A stretch of DNA of 8,301 bases from Desulfatitalea sp. (GTDB lineage Bacteria; Desulfobacterota; Desulfobacteria; Desulfobacterales; Desulfosarcinaceae): the NCBI GenBank assembly GCA_013041835.1, contig JABDRH010000098.1, positions 1-8,301 on the forward strand, read 5' to 3'. Below are positions 6,256 through 8,301 of this stretch, piece by piece. Both the position numbers and the translations under genes were made by a program. Each line of letters starts with the position of its first letter. The first letter of the stretch is position 1. The notes under the pieces were generated by a model that worked only from the letters and a program-made list of their open reading frames with translations, searched no databases and had not been told where the DNA came from.

Positions 6256-7083
6256 ATGGTCAGAGCGCTTTTCAGATGGTTCAAGGCGGTGGGTTTCCTG
6301 CTCACCGGACAGATCGATTCGGCACGGCAAGTGCTAGACACCAACCCGCATGTGGTGCGGGCCAAGTATGACGAAATCCTTCGGGAAAAAACCGACCGGA
6401 TTCATCAATACAAACAGGCCGTGGCCGGTTTGATCGCCCAGCAAGAGACCAAGATCGTCAAAGTCAAAGGGCTTACCGAGGAAGTCCAGCGGCTGGAGGA
6501 TCTCAAGGCCGGGGCCCTGGCCAAGGCCAAGCAACGGGTCACCCAACTGCAGGCCGAGCAAGCAGGCAAAGAACGGATCCAACACGACGAGGCATACATG
6601 AAGTGCCTTTCGGCCTATAACGATTTCAACTCGACGCTGGCCGAAAAACAGGCTCGCATCGACGAACTGGAAGCCGATATCGCCGGGTATGGCAGCCGTA
6701 TCAAAGAGCACAAGGTTCAGTTGCAGCAATTGTTGCGCGAGATCGAAAAACTCAAGTCCGAAGCCTCGGATGCCGTGGCCGAGATCATTACGGCACGCCA
6801 GGAGAAAGAGATGGCCGACGCTTTTACCGGCATCGCGGAGGACGGCACCGAAAAAGAGCTGCAGCGCATGCGCGAACTGCGCCAGCAGGTCAAGGCCGAA
6901 GCGCGCATTTCATCCGAACTGGCCGGCACCGACACCCGCAAGCAGGAGGCTGAGTTTCTGGACTACGCCCGTAAAACCGCCGCCAGTGATGAGTTCGAAG
7001 CCCTGGTGGGGTTGGCCGCCGATCATGCCGCACCGGCTTCGGCACAGAAAGTGGACGAAAAAGGCCCTGCCCTTCCCGAGTAA
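6256..7083 (+). CDS. pspA: PspA/IM30 (Vipp1)-family ESCRT-III-like membrane protein
   Basis: A 275-residue, almost entirely helical, highly charged protein. Residues 1-20 (MVRALFRWFKAVGFLLTGQI) form an amphipathic helix like the membrane-binding helix 0 of PspA. Residues about 29-55 (NPHVVRAKYDEILREK followed by a KQAVAGLIAQQE run) match the start of the PspA coiled-coil hairpin, and helices continue to about 250. A Pro/Ala-rich tail (about 255-275) makes it longer than typical PspA (roughly 220-230 residues). There is no signal peptide, so it acts on the cytoplasmic face of the inner membrane, where family members oligomerise into rings or rods that protect or remodel membranes. No PspB, PspC or PspF gene is in the window; instead the partner upstream is a membrane coiled-coil protein. 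The start is fixed by AGGAGG. The family call is good; it is a divergent member, so regulation like E. coli PspA should not be assumed. Confidence 0.82.
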   Translation: MVRALFRWFKAVGFLLTGQIDSARQVLDTNPHVVRAKYDEILREKTDRIHQYKQAVAGLIAQQETKIVKVKGLTEEVQRLEDLKAGALAKAKQRVTQLQAEQAGKERIQHDEAYMKCLSAYNDFNSTLAEKQARIDELEADIAGYGSRIKEHKVQLQQLLREIEKLKSEASDAVAEIITARQEKEMADAFTGIAEDGTEKELQRMRELRQQVKAEARISSELAGTDTRKQEAEFLDYARKTAASDEFEALVGLAADHAAPASAQKVDEKGPALPE

Positions 7084-7142
7084 CCCGCGGGCGCAGACAG
7101 GGTGCGACGATGATAATCTTCAACGAGAAAGGAAGGTAGGCA

Positions 7143-8207
7143 ATGCGAGACAAGTTTCCTGGTTTATGGGTGATGGCGGTGGGCATCGTCATGGGTCTTT
7201 TTTTGACGCAACCCGTAGGGGCCGAAGAGGTTCCATCCTTTTCCCTGGCCTGGAGCGAATATCCCTCCTGGAGCGTCTTCGGTGTTGCCGACCAAGTCAA
7301 TCTCATCGACGGCAAGAAGGGCAAACTCGGCCCCATCGAGCAGAAATGGGGTGTGGATATCGTTCTCAAAGAGGCCGATTACGACGCCTGCCTGGTCATG
7401 TACGGTTCGGGGCAGTGCGATGCGGTGTGCATCACCAACATGGACGTACTCAATCCCAGTCTGACGCGACCCTCCACGGTCGTATTGCCCACCTCCACCA
7501 GTCACGGAGCCGATGCGTGTCTGGTTTCCAGCGGGATCAGCGATGTGAAGCAGTTGCGCGGCAAAAAAGTCTACGGCCTGGCCAAAACCGTTTCGGAATA
7601 CTGCTTCGTGCGCAACCTGGAGTTGCTGGGTGAGAAGGAGAGCGATTACGCCTTCACCAATATGGACCCGGCCGCCGCGGCCGTGGCCATGCAACAGAAG
7701 AAAAAGGGCTTTGACGCCATCGTGGTCTGGAACCCTTTTGTTCTGGAAACCCTCAACAAGCGCAAGGACGCTCGCATTCTCTTCGACTCCACCCGCATTC
7801 CGGGCGAAATCATCGACCTGGTGGCCGTGGCCCAAGCCTCCCTGGCCAAACCCGGCGGCGAGGCCTTTGCCCATGCGATCATCGATGCCTTTTACGCCCT
7901 GAACCGCAGAATGCAAGCCCCTGCCACACGCGCCGACACCCTCATCGCCTTGGGCGAGAAGTTCTCCAACCTCAACCTGCAGTCCATGCGCGAGGTGGTC
8001 AAGCAAACCCGTTTTTACGCCACGCCCGAGACCGGCATCCAGGTGCTCACCGCCCCGCAAACCCAGCAAATCATGGAGCGCGTCGCAAAGTTTTGCGTGA
8101 CCCATGAAATCGTCAAACACGCGCCCACCATCGCCTACGACTCAACCGGTGAAGCCATGCTGCGCTTCGATGCCGGCTATATCCAGAAACACATGGCCCG
8201 GAAATAG
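7143..8207 (+). CDS. Periplasmic ABC-transporter substrate-binding protein (NMT1/TauA/SsuA-like)
   Basis: A 354-residue protein with a ribosome site GGAAGG (7131-7136) six bases before the ATG. Residues 1-27 are a signal peptide (hydrophobic 8-21, V-G-A before E28) without a lipobox, so the mature protein should be soluble in the periplasm. The mature protein opens with LAWSEYPSW, followed by a YGSGQCDAVCITNMD stretch and, from residue 194, VVWNPFVLETLNKRK and then DSTRIPGEIID. This layout fits the type-2 binding proteins of nitrate/taurine/sulfonate/pyrimidine-precursor importers. The 194-233 segment matches the SBP domain of the gene at 3840 (from residue 214), marking the two as paralogues. 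It has no OmpA domain. The membrane-protein gene starts three bases downstream, as expected for an importer. I cannot name the ligand. Residue-level resemblance to SBPs annotated near urea carboxylase genes is possible but not established. Confidence 0.85.
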   Translation: MRDKFPGLWVMAVGIVMGLFLTQPVGAEEVPSFSLAWSEYPSWSVFGVADQVNLIDGKKGKLGPIEQKWGVDIVLKEADYDACLVMYGSGQCDAVCITNMDVLNPSLTRPSTVVLPTSTSHGADACLVSSGISDVKQLRGKKVYGLAKTVSEYCFVRNLELLGEKESDYAFTNMDPAAAAVAMQQKKKGFDAIVVWNPFVLETLNKRKDARILFDSTRIPGEIIDLVAVAQASLAKPGGEAFAHAIIDAFYALNRRMQAPATRADTLIALGEKFSNLNLQSMREVVKQTRFYATPETGIQVLTAPQTQQIMERVAKFCVTHEIVKHAPTIAYDSTGEAMLRFDAGYIQKHMARK

Positions 8208-8210
8208 CCC

Positions 8211-8301
8211 ATGGCCGCCATGATTCGCCGGCCCATTGCCCATCGCTGGCGCCTGGGCCTGAGCATTGTCGCCGTGCTGGTGTTGGTGGGACTATATGCC
8301 C
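8211..8301 (+). CDS. Start of an inner-membrane protein, probably the ABC permease (cut by window edge)
   Basis: Only about 30 residues are visible. They show a basic N-terminus (IRRPIAHRWR) followed by a hydrophobic helix (about 13-29, GLSIVAVLVLVGLY), which is how TauC/SsuC-type permeases begin. The ATG at 8211 is three bases after the SBP stop; an in-frame ATG at 8220 is an alternative, and neither has a strong ribosome site, suggesting coupling to the SBP gene. The permease call rests mainly on position after an SBP gene; the conserved EAA loop would lie outside the window. It could be another membrane protein. Confidence 0.6.
   Translation, partial: MAAMIRRPIAHRWRLGLSIVAVLVLVGLYA

Noticed and set aside
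7109..7117. GATAAT at 7112-7117 as an internal promoter before the free SBP gene
   Set aside because: No -35-like hexamer lies at 16-18 bases (the region is GC-rich) and there is no TGn extension, so one five-of-six hexamer is not enough.
6689..7633. Plus-strand open frame of 314 codons spanning the pspA/SBP junction
   Set aside because: It is a shifted frame across two supported genes, with a low-complexity Arg/Pro/Ser/Trp-rich product and no ribosome site.
7164..8120. Minus-strand open frame of 318 codons
   Set aside because: It is an antisense shadow of the free SBP gene, which has a signal peptide, a ribosome site and family motifs; the minus frame shows none.
1..8301. Transposons, CRISPR arrays, tRNA genes, phage or att sites
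   Set aside because: No terminal inverted repeats, regularly spaced direct repeats, cloverleaf or integrase/transposase motifs were seen on either strand.

Overview
The window is a high-GC stretch, coding almost throughout and entirely on the + strand, from a Gram-negative bacterium. The support for Gram-negative is two OmpA-like peptidoglycan-binding domains, several periplasmic proteins with signal peptides, and a PspA-type protein. I would guess a deltaproteobacterium (Desulfobacterota), but this rests on general sequence style and is weak.

Layout: (1) 2-862 is the 3' end of a UbiB/AarF/ABC1-type atypical kinase gene, probably unrelated to what follows. (2) 863-1023 is an AT-richer 161-base gap with one good sigma70-like promoter and a possible second one overlapping the kinase stop codon. 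(3) 1024-8301 is a tightly packed run of seven genes continuing off the right edge. In order: a secreted substrate-binding protein (SBP) fused to an OmpA-like domain; a periplasmic, C-terminally anchored von Willebrand A (VWA) protein; a second SBP-OmpA fusion with an N-terminal membrane anchor; a two-helix membrane protein with a long cytoplasmic coiled coil; a PspA/IM30-like protein; a free periplasmic SBP of the NMT1/TauA-like type; and the start of a membrane protein that is probably the ABC permease. Gaps are -4, 1, 3, 27, 59 and 60 bases, so most or all of these genes are likely one operon.

How they may work together (inference): the free SBP and the permease look like an ABC importer of the nitrate/taurine/thiamine-precursor class. 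The upstream genes add parts that such importers do not need: two SBP domains tied to the cell wall or inner membrane, a metal-ion-dependent VWA adhesion domain in the periplasm, and an inner-membrane coiled-coil protein beside an ESCRT-III-like PspA protein on the cytoplasmic face. This suggests a trans-envelope assembly linking ligand binding and peptidoglycan contact to inner-membrane maintenance or stress sensing. The ligand is unknown. No ATPase gene is in the window; it may lie beyond the right edge.

I see no tRNA, rRNA, CRISPR array, transposon, integration site or large repeat.
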